Origin: Haematobia irritans
Taxonomy: Eukaryota; Arthropoda; Insecta; Diptera; Muscidae
Assembly: GCF_050003625.1 (NCBI RefSeq)
Contig: NC_134397.1
Span: 268,454,070-268,518,069 of the forward strand
Length of the DNA stretch: 64,000 nt
Direction of reading: 5' to 3'
Shown: piece after piece, positions 33,662-43,811 of the stretch
Position numbering within the stretch: position 1 is the first letter of the stretch
How the letters are laid out: each line of letters begins with the position of its first letter
Position numbers and translations under genes: made by a program
Notes under the pieces: generated by a model
Databases searched by the model: none
The model's input: only the letters and a program-made list of their open reading frames with translations
Told to the model about the DNA's origin: nothing

Positions 33662-34268
33662 ATGTTTCGTACACCAGACCGGATCATTCGACAACAAGCA
33701 ATAAATATCGAAAACCAACATCAAACTTCCACAAATTCATCCCCAAATCACTCAATCATCAATATGGAAACTCAATACCAGCAGCAATCAGATTCGCAAA
33801 CAGCAAGGCTCCAACAGCAACCCCCAATTTCTCGGGAACATCACGAGGTAAATGCCACTGCTCTCCATAAACTTCCTCCGTTTTGGGCTCATAATCCACA
33901 GCTCTGGTTTGCCCAAATTGAATCAGTTTTTGCTTTGACTGGCATTACACGCGATGAAACAAAGTTCCAACACCTAATTGCAAATATGGATCCAACAATC
34001 TGTGAGTATATTTCCAACATCATTTTTAATCCCCCCGCGGACAAGTCTCAATATATGGCAACTAAAGAGATGTTAATAAAAAGGTTTGGAAAATCAGACT
34101 TTGCCAAGCTACGCGAGCTTCTTGGTGGTATAAAAATGGGAGACGACAAACCATCCCAGTTTATGCACAGATTAAAAAATCTTGCATCCAGTCATCTAAG
34201 TACTGAAGCTCTTAAATCTATATTCATCGATGAAATGCCAGATCAAATTCGCGCTGTTCTATGTAGCT
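33662..34268 (+). pseudogene. Ty3/gypsy-like gag, 3'-truncated
   Basis: A 218-residue frame starts at 33662, four bases after the primer-binding-like site. After a Gln/Asn/Ser-rich N-terminus (about 60 residues) comes a retrotransposon capsid-like region with LPPFWAHNPQLWFAQIESVF and LIKRFGKSDFAKLRELLGG, typical of insect Ty3/gypsy Gag. At 34268 the coding sequence is replaced by D1 (TGGCCCCAGAAGCC), so the last residues of the frame are D1-derived. No protease, reverse transcriptase or integrase is present. Gag would form the particle shell. This fragment is inactive. Confidence 0.8.
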
Positions 34269-34388
34269 GGCCCCAGAAGCCAGATTGTTGGCCGAATTTG
34301 GTTGAAATTTTGCACTAGGAGTACAATTAGTAGTATAGTCAAGTGTGCAAAATTTGATTGAAATCGGTTCAGATTTAGATATAGATCC

Positions 34389-34914
34389 CTGTTGAAGCGA
34401 GTACAACAAGCTACTATTGGTGAACTTCCCTAATGACGTTTATGATTGGTGCTCACGAAGAGCAAACACAGATTCGATCCAAATCTCTTAAATTTATGTT
34501 ATTATTTTGTTTTACACCAATTTTATATTATTCATTTGTACATTCTACATGAAGTATGATTTTGTAATTATGTATTTATTTTATTTTACATTCATATTCA
34601 TTCTCCCATTATATAGCAACCCTTTCATTTCTAACGGATTTAAATATTGAATTTTGTCAGTGAAATGGTTAGTTAAGTTTGAGCAGTTGAAGTAAACGGA
34701 TCAAGTTGACTCTTCAATAAATTTAACTCAACAATAAGGTGGTGTGTTTTTTATTTCGTAAGGCACTAGGATTCGCGCTCCATTTTGAAAGACACTTGGA
34801 GTTCTTAGCCCCACGAGAGCTTCAACCAGAAGCACGAGTCAGCATTGCTGTGTTCGAGGCTCTTCAACCCCCACCAATTGCACTATCGAAACAAACGCTT
34901 TAGTGCAATTTAAC
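34389..34914. repeat. Unclassified insertion in D1, possibly a solo LTR
   Basis: A 526-bp block starting TGTTGAAGCGAG and ending TTTAACACA, flanked by CCC on both sides (D1 reads CTCCCATATATAT). Contains CAATAAATTTAACTCAACAA near 34715. TG...CA-type ends and a polyadenylation-like signal suggest an LTR, but no second copy exists in the window. Confidence 0.4.
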
Positions 34915-35810
34915 ACACCCATATATATCTTTCGCCCGATATGGACTACTATGGTACTAAAAGCCAGAGTTTTGGCCCAATTTGGTTGAAATTTTGCACA
35001 GGGAGTAGATTTAGCATTGTAGCTATGCGTGCCAAATTTGGTTGAAATCGATTCAGATTTAGATATAGCTCCCATATATATCTTTCGCCCGATATGCACT
35101 TATATGGACCCAGAAACCAGAGTTTTATCCCTATTAGCTTTAAATTTTGCACAAGGAGTTTTGCATCTAAATCTGGAGCTATATCTAAATCTGAACCAAT
35201 TTCAACCAAATTTGCCACGCATGGCTACAATGCCAATCCTACTCCCTGTGCAAAATTTCAACTAAATCGGAGCAAAAAATTTGCCTCTGTGGTCATATGA
35301 GTGTAAATCGGCCGAAAGCTATATATTGGAGCTATATCTAAATCTGAACCGCTTTCAACCAAATTGGGCACGCATAGCTACAATGCTAATTCTACTCCCT
35401 GTCCAAATTTCAACCAAATTGGGGTAAAACTCTGGCTTCTGGGACCGTATTAGTCCATACCGGGCGAAAGATATATATGGATCTATATCTAAATCTGAAC
35501 CGATTTCAATAAAATTTGGCACACTTGACTATAGTACTAATTGTTCTTCTTGTGCAAAATTTTAAGCAAATTAGTGTAAAACTCTGGCTTCTGGGGCCAT
35601 GTAAGTCCATATCGGGCGAAATATATATATGGGATCTATATCTAAATCTGAACCGATTTCTTCCAAAATCTTCGATTACAAAAATGTGTTCACGGACAGA
35701 CGGACATCGCTATATCGACTCAAGAGCCCATCCTGAGCATTTTTGCCAAAGACACCATGTGCCTATCTCGTCTCCTTCTGGGTTCCACAGTGTGGCGCAG
35801 GGTATACAAA

Positions 35811-36063
35811 TTGTGTGTTTGACTGACCACCGATTAAAGTTTCAAAACATCGACTTTCGAGGCGATGGTTAACTTTTTTCTCACTCTGGAGGACAAACAC
35901 AACCATGGAACCATTTCAGAACTGTGTTCACGCTGTTTAAATAACGGAGTTTCTGCATCGTTTCGTGGCAAACACTAGAGAGGAAAAAGAACAGTCTAAG
36001 CAGTAGATTCCACTGTCAAATTTGCTCCTAACTGGCGAAAACGTTACCTTTTTGCATTATGAA
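35811..36063. repeat. Duplicated segment X, copy 1
   Basis: GTGTTTGACTGACCACCGAT ... CATGGAACCATTTCAGAACT, then AGAGAGGAAAAAGAACAG. The same sequence is at 37266-37409 and continues at 39041-39105, about 1.45 kb away in direct orientation. Copy 1 is the empty site for the D2 element at 37411. Confidence 0.75.
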
Positions 36064-36510
36064 GATGTGATCCGCATCTAGTTCTTACAGAAGATTAAAA
36101 CAATCATAAGGCTGTCAATGCTTTGAAAGATAAACGATCACAAGTGCCTAAAAAAAGTGATGATGACGCGCCTTGCGACTGTAATGTTGGGTACCCCGTT
36201 TATTCATTTATCCTACTTCCTCCTGCCAAAATAGCAGGCATTCCAAAACAGTCAGTGTGAGCGGAACCACGTTTGTGCACTTCGGATAAAAATTTCAACC
36301 GTAAGTCAATTTCAGAGCAATCTATGATGCTGTTTAAGCACAATCCATATGCGTGCTCTTCTACCATAACGCATCTCGAGTTCAAATTGGTCGAATTGCG
36401 CTACGACTGGTACCCTTTCCACACTCTTTGTAAGAAGTTCAGACCTTTCTTGATTTACTTCACGGATTAACTGATCACAGAAGACCATTTTTTCCAAACT
36501 AATTTAATAT
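36064..36510 (-). pseudogene. Possible protein relic, weakly transposase-like
   Basis: Two overlapping minus frames (36312-36497 and 36200-36385) join through a frameshift. The phrase SRCVMVEEHAYG resembles the RMVVEHAYG-type motif near the C-terminus of PIF/Harbinger transposases, but the following residues do not match what I expect. Treat as unidentified. Confidence 0.25.
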
Positions 36511-37015
36511 CATTTTTTAACAAAAAAATTTTGACAAATTTGTATTTCTATTCAAAATTTGTGTGTCTATTTCTATAGAAAATTTATTTCTAAAGAAATT
36601 TTTTTCAAAATTTTATTTCTATAAAAAATTTTGTCAAAATTTTATTTCTATATAAAATTCTGTCAAAATTTTATTTCTATAGAAAATTTTGTCAAAATTT
36701 TATTTCTATAGAAAAAGTTATCAAAATTTTATTTCTATAGAAAAAGTTGTAAAATTGTATTTCTTTAGAAAACTTTGTTAAAATTTTAGTCCATTAGAAA
36801 ATTTTGATCAAATTTTATTTCTATAGAAAATTTGTCAAACTTTTATTGGTGTAGAAAGTTATCGCAAAATTTTGTTTCTATATAAAATTTTCTATATACA
36901 ATTTTCTTCCTATACAAAATGTTTGCATAATTTTGTATCTATATATTTTTTTTTAATGTTTATTTCTGTACAAAATTTTATTTCTATAGAAATTTTTGTA
37001 AAAATTTAATTTATT
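36511..37015. repeat. 29-bp minisatellite array
   Basis: About 17 degenerate units in the GTCAAAATTTTATTTCTATAG orientation, lying within the 1.45-kb span between the two X copies. Confidence 0.8.
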
Positions 37016-37265
37016 TTTAATAAAATTACCGATTGGACGAAAATGAACCAAAATCAACAAAATTCCTTTTGGTCCGGCCATGGGACCAAATTTAAAAATG
37101 AATACTTTTTTGGACCAATTTCGGTCCGATTGAACCAAAATGGCAACCTTGATGGTAGTCATCAAACATTTGTTTATGGAGTTTAGACATAATTGCTCTT
37201 CTTTTTTTTTGACGATCCACGGCCAGGTGGCGAAAACAACTACCACGAAATAGAAAGTGATAAAA
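37016..37265. other. Unassigned spacer
   Basis: Contains GGTCCGGCCATGGGACC. No gene seen. Confidence 0.35.
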
Positions 37266-39105
37266 ATTGTGTGTTTGACTGACCACCGATTAAAGTTTCA
37301 AAACATCGACTTTCGAGGCGATGGTTAACTTTTTTCTCAATCTGGAGGACAAACACAACCATGGAACCATTTCAGAACTGTGCATCGTTTCGTGGCAAAC
37401 ACCAGAGAGAAACAAGTACATACGGCCGCAAGTTCGGCCAGGCCGAATCTTATGTACCCACCACCATGGATTGCGTAGAAACTTCTACGAAAGACTGTGA
37501 TTTAGTCCATACATGGTATATATTAGACAAAAAAGTTATGTATAGTTAAGTCTACAAATAATTACGAATCGATATGGACTTTTTGTACGTAGAGAGCCAG
37601 AATTGAAATATGGGGGTCGCTTATATGGGGGCTGTATACAATTATGAACTTGATATGGACCAATTTTTGTGTGATTGGGGATCGATTTATCTGAGGGCCA
37701 TATATAACTATAGACCGATATGGACCTAGTTAGGCATGGTTGTTAACGACCATATACTAGCACAATGTACCAAATTTCAACTCACTCGGATGAAATTTGC
37801 TCCTCCAAGAGGTTCCAAAACCAAATCTCGGGATAGGTTTATATGGGGCTATGTACGATTATGGACTGATATGGACCACTTTTGGCATGGTTGTTAAATA
37901 TATACTACCACTACGTACCAAATTTCAAGCAGATCGGATGAATTTTGCTTCTCCAAAAGGCACCGGAGGTCAAATCTGGGGATCGGTTTATATGGGAGCT
38001 ATATATAATTATGGACTGATAGGAACCAATTCCTGCATGGTTGTTGGATACCATATACTAACATCACGTACCAAATTTCAACCGAATGGCAAGAATTTTG
38101 CTCTTCCAAGGGGCTCTGGAGGTCAAATCTGGGGATCGGTTTATATGGGGCCTATATATAATTATGGACCGATATCGACCAATTTTTGCATGGGAGTTTG
38201 AGGCCATATATTAACACCACATACCAAATTTCAACTGAATCAGATGAATTTTGGTCTTCCAAGAGGTTCCGGAGGTCAAATCTGGTGATCGGTTTATATG
38301 GGGGCTATATATAATTATGAACCGATGTGGACCAATTTTTGCATGGTTGTTATAGACCATATACTAACATCACGTACCAAATTTCAGCCGGATCGGATGA
38401 AATTTGCTTCTCTTAGCGGCCTCGCAAGCCAAATCGGGGGATCGGTTTATATGGGGGCTATATATAATTATGGACCGATGTCGACCAATTTTTGCATGGT
38501 TGTTAGAGACCATATACTAACACCATGTACCAAATTTCAGCCAGATCGAATGAAATTTGCTTCTCTTAGAGGCCTCGCAAGCCAAATCGGGGGGCCGGTT
38601 TATATGGGGGCTATATATAATTATGGACCGATGTGGACCAATTTTTGCATGGTTGTTAGAGACCATATATTGACACCATGTACCAAATTTCAGCCGGATC
38701 GGATGAAATTTGCTTCTCTTAGAGGTCTCGCAAGCCAAATTTTGGAGTCCGTTTATATGGGGGCTATACGTAAAAGTGGACCGATATGGCCCATTTGCAA
38801 TACCATCCGACCTACATCAATAACAACTACTTGTGCCAAGTTTCAAGTCGATAGCTTGTTTCGTTCGGAAGTTAGCGTGATTTCAACAGACGGACGGACG
38901 GACGGACATGCTCAGATCGACTCAGAATTTCACCACGACCCAGAATATATATACTTTATGGGGTCTTAGAGCAATATTTCGATGTGTTACAAACGGAATG
39001 ACAAAGTTAATATACCCCCCATCCTATGGTGGTGGGTATAAAAAGAACAGTCGAAGCAGTAGATTCCACTGTCAAATTTGCTCCTAAACTGGCGAAAACG
39101 TTACT
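37266..39105. repeat. Duplicated segment X, copy 2, split by D2 copy d
   Basis: 37266-37410 and 39041-39105 match X copy 1. Compared with copy 1 it also lacks 29 bp after CAGAACTGTG. Confidence 0.75.
37411..39040 (+). repeat. Repeat family D2, copy d, longest copy (1.63 kb)
   Basis: 5' end AACAAGTACATACGGCCGCA, then the hairpin TTCGGCC-A-GGCCGAA and CTTATGTACCCACCACCATG. 3' end TATACCCCCCATCCTATGGT followed by GGTGGGTATA. In between are about eight units of 153 bp (TATATGGGGGCTA at 38296, 38449, 38602 and 38755). Because 153 is 51 codons, one frame stays open for 223 residues (38298-38969) as four near-identical 51-residue repeats. I regard this as a by-product. Inserted in the A-run GGAAAAAGAACAG of segment X. 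Confidence 0.82.
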
Positions 39106-39109
39106 TTTT

Positions 39110-39840
39110 TATACCCTGCACCACACTGTGGAACAGGGTATTATAAGTTAGTGCATATGTTTGCAACACCCAGAAGGAGACGAAATAGACGAAATGTCCG
39201 TCTGTCCGTGAACACATTTTTGTAATCAAAGTCTAGGTCGCAGTTTTAGTCCAATCGACCTCAGATTTGGCACAAGTATGTGTTTTGGCTCAGAATAGCT
39301 ACCTATTGATTTTGGAAAGAAAACGGTTCAGATTTAGTTATAGCTCCCATATATATCTTTCGGCCGATATGGACTAATACGGTCCAGAGTTTTACCCCAA
39401 TTTGGTTGAAATTTTCCACTAGGAGTACAATTAGTAGTGTAGTCAAGTGTGCCAAATTTTACTGAAATCGGTTCAGATTTAGATATAGCTCCCATATATA
39501 TCGTTCGCCCGATTTACACTCATATGACCACAGTGGCCAATGTTTTACTCCGATTTAATTGAAATTTTCAGATTTAAATGTTTCCCACATTTTTTTACTA
39601 AAATTGTGTTCCACCCTAGTGCATTAGCCAACTTAAATTTTGAGTCTATAGATTTTGTAAAAGTCTTTCAAATTCTGTCCAAATCGAGTGATATTCAAAT
39701 GTATGTATTTGGGACAAACCTTTTTATATAGCACCCAACACATTTGACGGATGTGATATGGTATCGAAAATTTAGATCTACAAAGTGGTGCAGGGTATAA
39801 TATAGTCGGCCCCGCTCGACTTTAGACTTTCCTTACTTGT
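39110..39840 (+). repeat. Repeat family D1, copy c (contracted)
   Basis: Head hairpin ATACCCTGCACCACACTGTG at 39111, few 153-bp units, and the opposite end TATAGTCGGCCCCGCTCGAC ... CTTACTTGT. Starts at a T-run, as expected for an A-run target on the other strand. Confidence 0.78.
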
Positions 39841-40463
39841 TTCCCAATGAATTTTCGTTAAAATTGATTTAAGCTAACATCAAATTTGTTAAAATATGGA
39901 TGTGCTGATAGAAGCGCAATTTCGTTGCACTAGGGTAGGCGGGTGCTTCCTCCTTCGCTTACCAAGTTGCACTTCTGGAAGCAAGAGCTTTGTGTTTTTT
40001 TTATTACGACTTCTTACGAACGAACGATTTTGTGCGAAGACATATTAGTAAAAATAAATCAGTTGATGTATTGGGCTTGAAGGATAAAGACGTATTTTGC
40101 GTACGACATTTTGTTTTCTCTTGTTTTGTGTATAGATGAATTTAATTCAACATAAAAATAACTCTTGCGGCCAGCAACGCGGACCAGTATAATTATAAAA
40201 AGGGAAGACTGTTACATTTAATAATTTTTAAAGGCAGTATATTCCCGCCATCTGGTAGTACTTTAGCGCTAATAGTTCCAATATTCGAAATTATTATGTG
40301 CATCATTATATGCAAAGTTGCAATTGTTTCTTCATATAAATATACTGCTTCTGAAAGCGCTGAATTTCATACAAAGAAGAAGCGCATGTAAGTCGGACAT
40401 TTCCTTATAAATTCAGCAGTGAATTCTTCGCAGAGGTAAGCGCTGACTGACTTTGACTCCCCT
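39841..40463. other. Unassigned spacer
   Basis: No gene or window repeat recognised. Confidence 0.4.
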
Positions 40464-40474
40464 TACAAAGCTGC

Positions 40475-40815
40475 CACCGTGGTGCAATGGTTAGCATGCC
40501 CGCCTTGCATACACAAGGTCGTGGGTTCGATTCCTGCTACGACCGAACATCAAAAAGTTTTTCAGCGGTGGATTATCCCACCTCAGTAATGCTGGTGACA
40601 TTTCTGAGGGTTTCAAAGCTTCTCTAAGTGGTTTCACTGGAATGTGGAACGCCGTTCGGACTCGGCTATAAAAAGGAGGTCCCTTGTCATTGAGCTTAAC
40701 ATGGAATCGGGCAGCACTCAGTGATAAGAGAGAAGTTCACCACTGTGGTATCACAATGGACTGAATAGTCTAAGTGAGCCTGATACATCGGGCTGCCATA
40801 TAACCTAACCTAACC
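40475..40815 (+). mobile_element. tRNA-derived SINE, copy 3, complete (341 bp)
   Basis: The best reference copy. The tRNA-like head contains TGGTGCAATGGTTAGCATGC (A box) and GGTTCGATTCCTGC (B box), with a CCTTG/CAAGG anticodon-like stem between. It is followed by a non-tRNA body and the tail ATAACCTAACCTAACC. Flanked by an 11-bp duplication, TACAAAGCTGC, at 40464-40474 and 40816-40826. The A/B-box region looks most like a valine-type tRNA, but that is uncertain. Pol III transcribed if active. No TTTT terminator immediately downstream. Confidence 0.93.
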
Positions 40816-40826
40816 TACAAAGCTGC

Positions 40827-42040
40827 TGAAAATTCAGCAAGTTTTTTGCTTGGATCTGTTGTGTTGTCAGTGTATCGGAATATTCTGGAATTATATACGA
40901 TTTAAAAAAATCGAAGAAAAGATCTTTTCCATTATGAGGTCCGTTCCCTTTCTATGAACTGTTGGAAAACCGCTAATGCTTTTATCTTGGGAAATCTTAA
41001 ACTGGAGCCCAACTATTACGAACAAAAGAAAAATACGCATTTTAAAGAAAATGTCCGATAATGGAAATTATACCATGTTTTGTTCCTCGTTTTATCCCAA
41101 GTCCTATTCATTTCAGGATCTATACCCAAAGTGTAAAGTCAGCTACTTACAACACAAAAGACTTTTTCCTCAAACAAAAGCTGTGCAGCCGGAGAAAAAA
41201 ACAAAATGAAATAAATGTTAAAACATAAATATTCCATCTTAATTACATGAAAACATTACATAACGAACAATTGAACACGGATATCCCAAGAAAGGAACAT
41301 GCGAACATTTTCATTAACTCGGGATGATAGCCACTGTTTAGTGAATAAGAAGAATGGTAAGACGTTAAAGGGTCGAGCGAATGAACTACCATTCTTACAA
41401 TGCCACGAAAACAGAGCAAAATTCAAATACACAAATCTGAACTTTGAACCCGCAACTCAAAATGGGACATAATAATGTAACAACAACAACGAAAAAAACC
41501 AGGAGGACAATCTTAGTTACACATTGTAATGACTAGAATGGAATAAAAAAGGACAAAATTTTTAGAAGAAACTTTCTTTTAAATTTGACAGAAATTTATG
41601 TTGTCAAACATTCACGGACATTATGCAGGACAATGACCAAAGTCCTTTTGACTGACTGTAAGAAAGCCCTCTGGGACTGATCGACTACAGTGTACAAAGT
41701 AAAGGGGAGGGAAACTTGTTGTTTTTGTGTCCTGTTTACTGATCTTTTGAATGACCAGTGGACATAGTTTGAGGACATTTTCTTAAGGTTTGACAAATGT
41801 CAAAATTTCGTGTTGCATCAAATTGATGGCGGCTGATTGTGAAGAAAGGATAATATCCCCGAAATGTTCGTTATATCCTAACTTTGTGGTTATGTTTGGT
41901 GGTGGTGATAGCGGCGTTAAGACAGAAAGACTTACATGCGCCATGGTGGTCAAACGAAGTTTCACGCAGATTTTGTATCTTTCTATAAATTAAGTTAAAT
42001 GAATTTTGTACACTGAGAAGAAATAAAAACGAACTAAGAA
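40827..42040. other. Unassigned 1.2-kb spacer
   Basis: Less repetitive DNA. Frames at 40976-41209 plus and 41596-41993 on both strands overlap and lack domains. A host regulatory or intergenic stretch is possible. Confidence 0.4.
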
Positions 42041-42044
42041 ATTA

Positions 42045-43249
42045 AAAAAAAAAACATATTGATTGAATTTTCTGTACAAGAAACATTTAGAAAAAATTTC
42101 TTATAAAAATAAAATTTTTACAACATTTTTTATACCAATTTTGGGAAAATTTTCTTTACTATATCAAATTTTTTTATACAAACTATAAATTTGGAGAAAT
42201 ATTTTATGTATATTAAAATTTTTGCCAATTTTTCTATACCAAATTCAATTTTGACGAAATTTTCTATACACAATAAAATTTCGGCAAAATTTTCTATACA
42301 AAAAGAAAATTGGAAAAAATTTTTACATAATATAAGATTTTGACAAAAATTTTATAGAAATAAAATTTTGACAAAATCTCTATACCAATTTTAGGAAATT
42401 TTAGCGAACTTTTTTATACAAAAATTCGAAGAAATTTTTTAACGACAACTAAAATTTTTGCCAAATTTTCTATACCAAATAAAATTTCGTTGAAATTTTC
42501 TATACCTAATAAAATTTCGACACAATTTTCTATACAAAATACAATTTTGGAAAAACTTTCTACACAACATAAAATTTTGACAAAATTGTCAAAATGAAAT
42601 TTTGACAATTATTTCGTAACAAGTAAAATTTCGACAAAATGTTCTACATCAACTAAATTTTTGACATTTTCTATACAAAATAAAATGTTGGCAAATTTTT
42701 CTACACATAATAAAATGTTGACAAAATTGTTAAAGCAAAATAAAATCTTGGCAAATGTTTTTTACAAAATAAAATTTCGACCAAATTTTTTATACCAAAT
42801 AATACTTCGACGACCTCTTCTCTGCAAAACAAAATTTTCTATACCTACTAAAATTTGCTTTACAAAATAAAATTTTGGCAAATTTTTCTTTACAAAATAA
42901 AATTGCGGCGAAATTTTCCATACCAAAAAAAAAAATGAAATTTTTTATACAAAGAAAATTTTACACAAGTTTCTATACTAACTAAAATTTCGGCGAAATT
43001 TTATAACAGATGAAATTTTACAAAATTTTTCTTTACAAAATAAAAAGTTGACAAAACTTTCTATAGAAATAAAATTTCAACGAAACTTTCTACAGAAATA
43101 AAATTGTCTCTAGAAATAAAATTTTCTATGCCAAAAAAAGTTTTGGCAAATTTTTTTTACACAAAATAAAATTTCAAACAAAATTTTCTATACAAAATAT
43201 AATCTCAACGAAATTTTCTATAGAAATAACTTTTCGAAATAACTGTTCG
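42045..43249. repeat. 29-bp minisatellite array, highly degenerate
   Basis: Units are recognisable as AAAATTTYGACRAAATTTTC + TATAC variants, with TATACAAAATAAAATTT replacing CTATAGAAATAAAATTT in many. The oldest-looking array here. It continues across the insertions to 49100. Confidence 0.75.
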
Positions 43250-43366
43250 GCATGCTAACCATTGCACCACCGTGGTGCAATGGTTAGCATGCTGGTATCA
43301 CAATGGACTGAATAGTCTAAGTGAGCCTGATACATCGTGCTGCCACATAACCTAACCTAACCTAAC
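43250..43366. repeat. SINE scrap with head-to-head palindrome
   Basis: 21-bp arms GCATGCTAACCATTGCACCAC and their exact complement (43250-43270 and 43272-43292) meet with one base between. These are two SINE 5' ends joined head to head. The right one then jumps to the SINE 3' part (GGTATCACAATGGACTGAAT ... CCTAACC), omitting about 240 bp. Confidence 0.85.
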
Positions 43367-43811
43367 CTTCTAAATTTAAAATAATTTTGACAAACTTTGC
43401 AAATTAAAATTTTAGCAAAATTTTCTATACCAAATAAAATTGTGACGAAATTTTCTATACAAAAAAAATGTCGATGAGATTTATTATACAAAATAAAATG
43501 TCGATGATATTTTCTATACAAAGTAAAATGTCGGCGAAATTTTCTATAGAAATAAAATTTCGACGAAAATAAACTAACATTTCGGAACAAAAAATTAAAT
43601 TCGACGAAATTTGAAATAAAATTTCAACAAAATTTTTTTATAGAAATAAAACTTCGATGTAATTTTCTATAGAAATAAAATTTGGAAATTTGCTATAAAA
43701 ATGAACTTTCGAAATTTTCTATAAAAATATTTTGACAGAAAAGGCCAAATTGTTCTACACAAAATAAAAATTTGACAAAATTTACAAGAAAAAAATTTGG
43801 AAATAAATTTT
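43367..43811. repeat. 29-bp minisatellite array, continued
   Basis: Degenerate units with TCGACGAAA / TCGATGATA variants between the SINE scrap and the D1 nest. Confidence 0.75.

Larger units (their letters stand above)
33033..35806. repeat. Repeat family D1, copy b: inverted dimer with LTR-element insertions
   Basis: Head hairpins point outward at both ends: TATACCCTGCG... at 33033 and ...GCGCAGGGTATA at 35806. The orientation switches near 35160. D1 is present at 33033-33471, 34269-34388 and 34915-35806. The gaps hold retrotransposon pieces. A (GTCC/GTCT)n tract lies at 33150-33180. Confidence 0.7.

Noticed and set aside
38298..38969. 223-residue open frame as a protein-coding gene
   Set aside because: It is four copies of the 153-bp D2 unit. 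The same unit in other copies is broken and read in either strand, and no start context or domain is evident.
37411..39040. D1/D2 as Helitrons
   Set aside because: There is a terminal hairpin and no obvious duplication, but no TC start, no CTRR end and no A/T dinucleotide target. The ends are GGGTATA and AACAAG in A-runs.
40475..40550. Functional tRNA gene
   Set aside because: A and B boxes are present, but acceptor pairing is missing, the anticodon loop is irregular and the sequence continues into a repeated body with target duplications. It is a SINE head.
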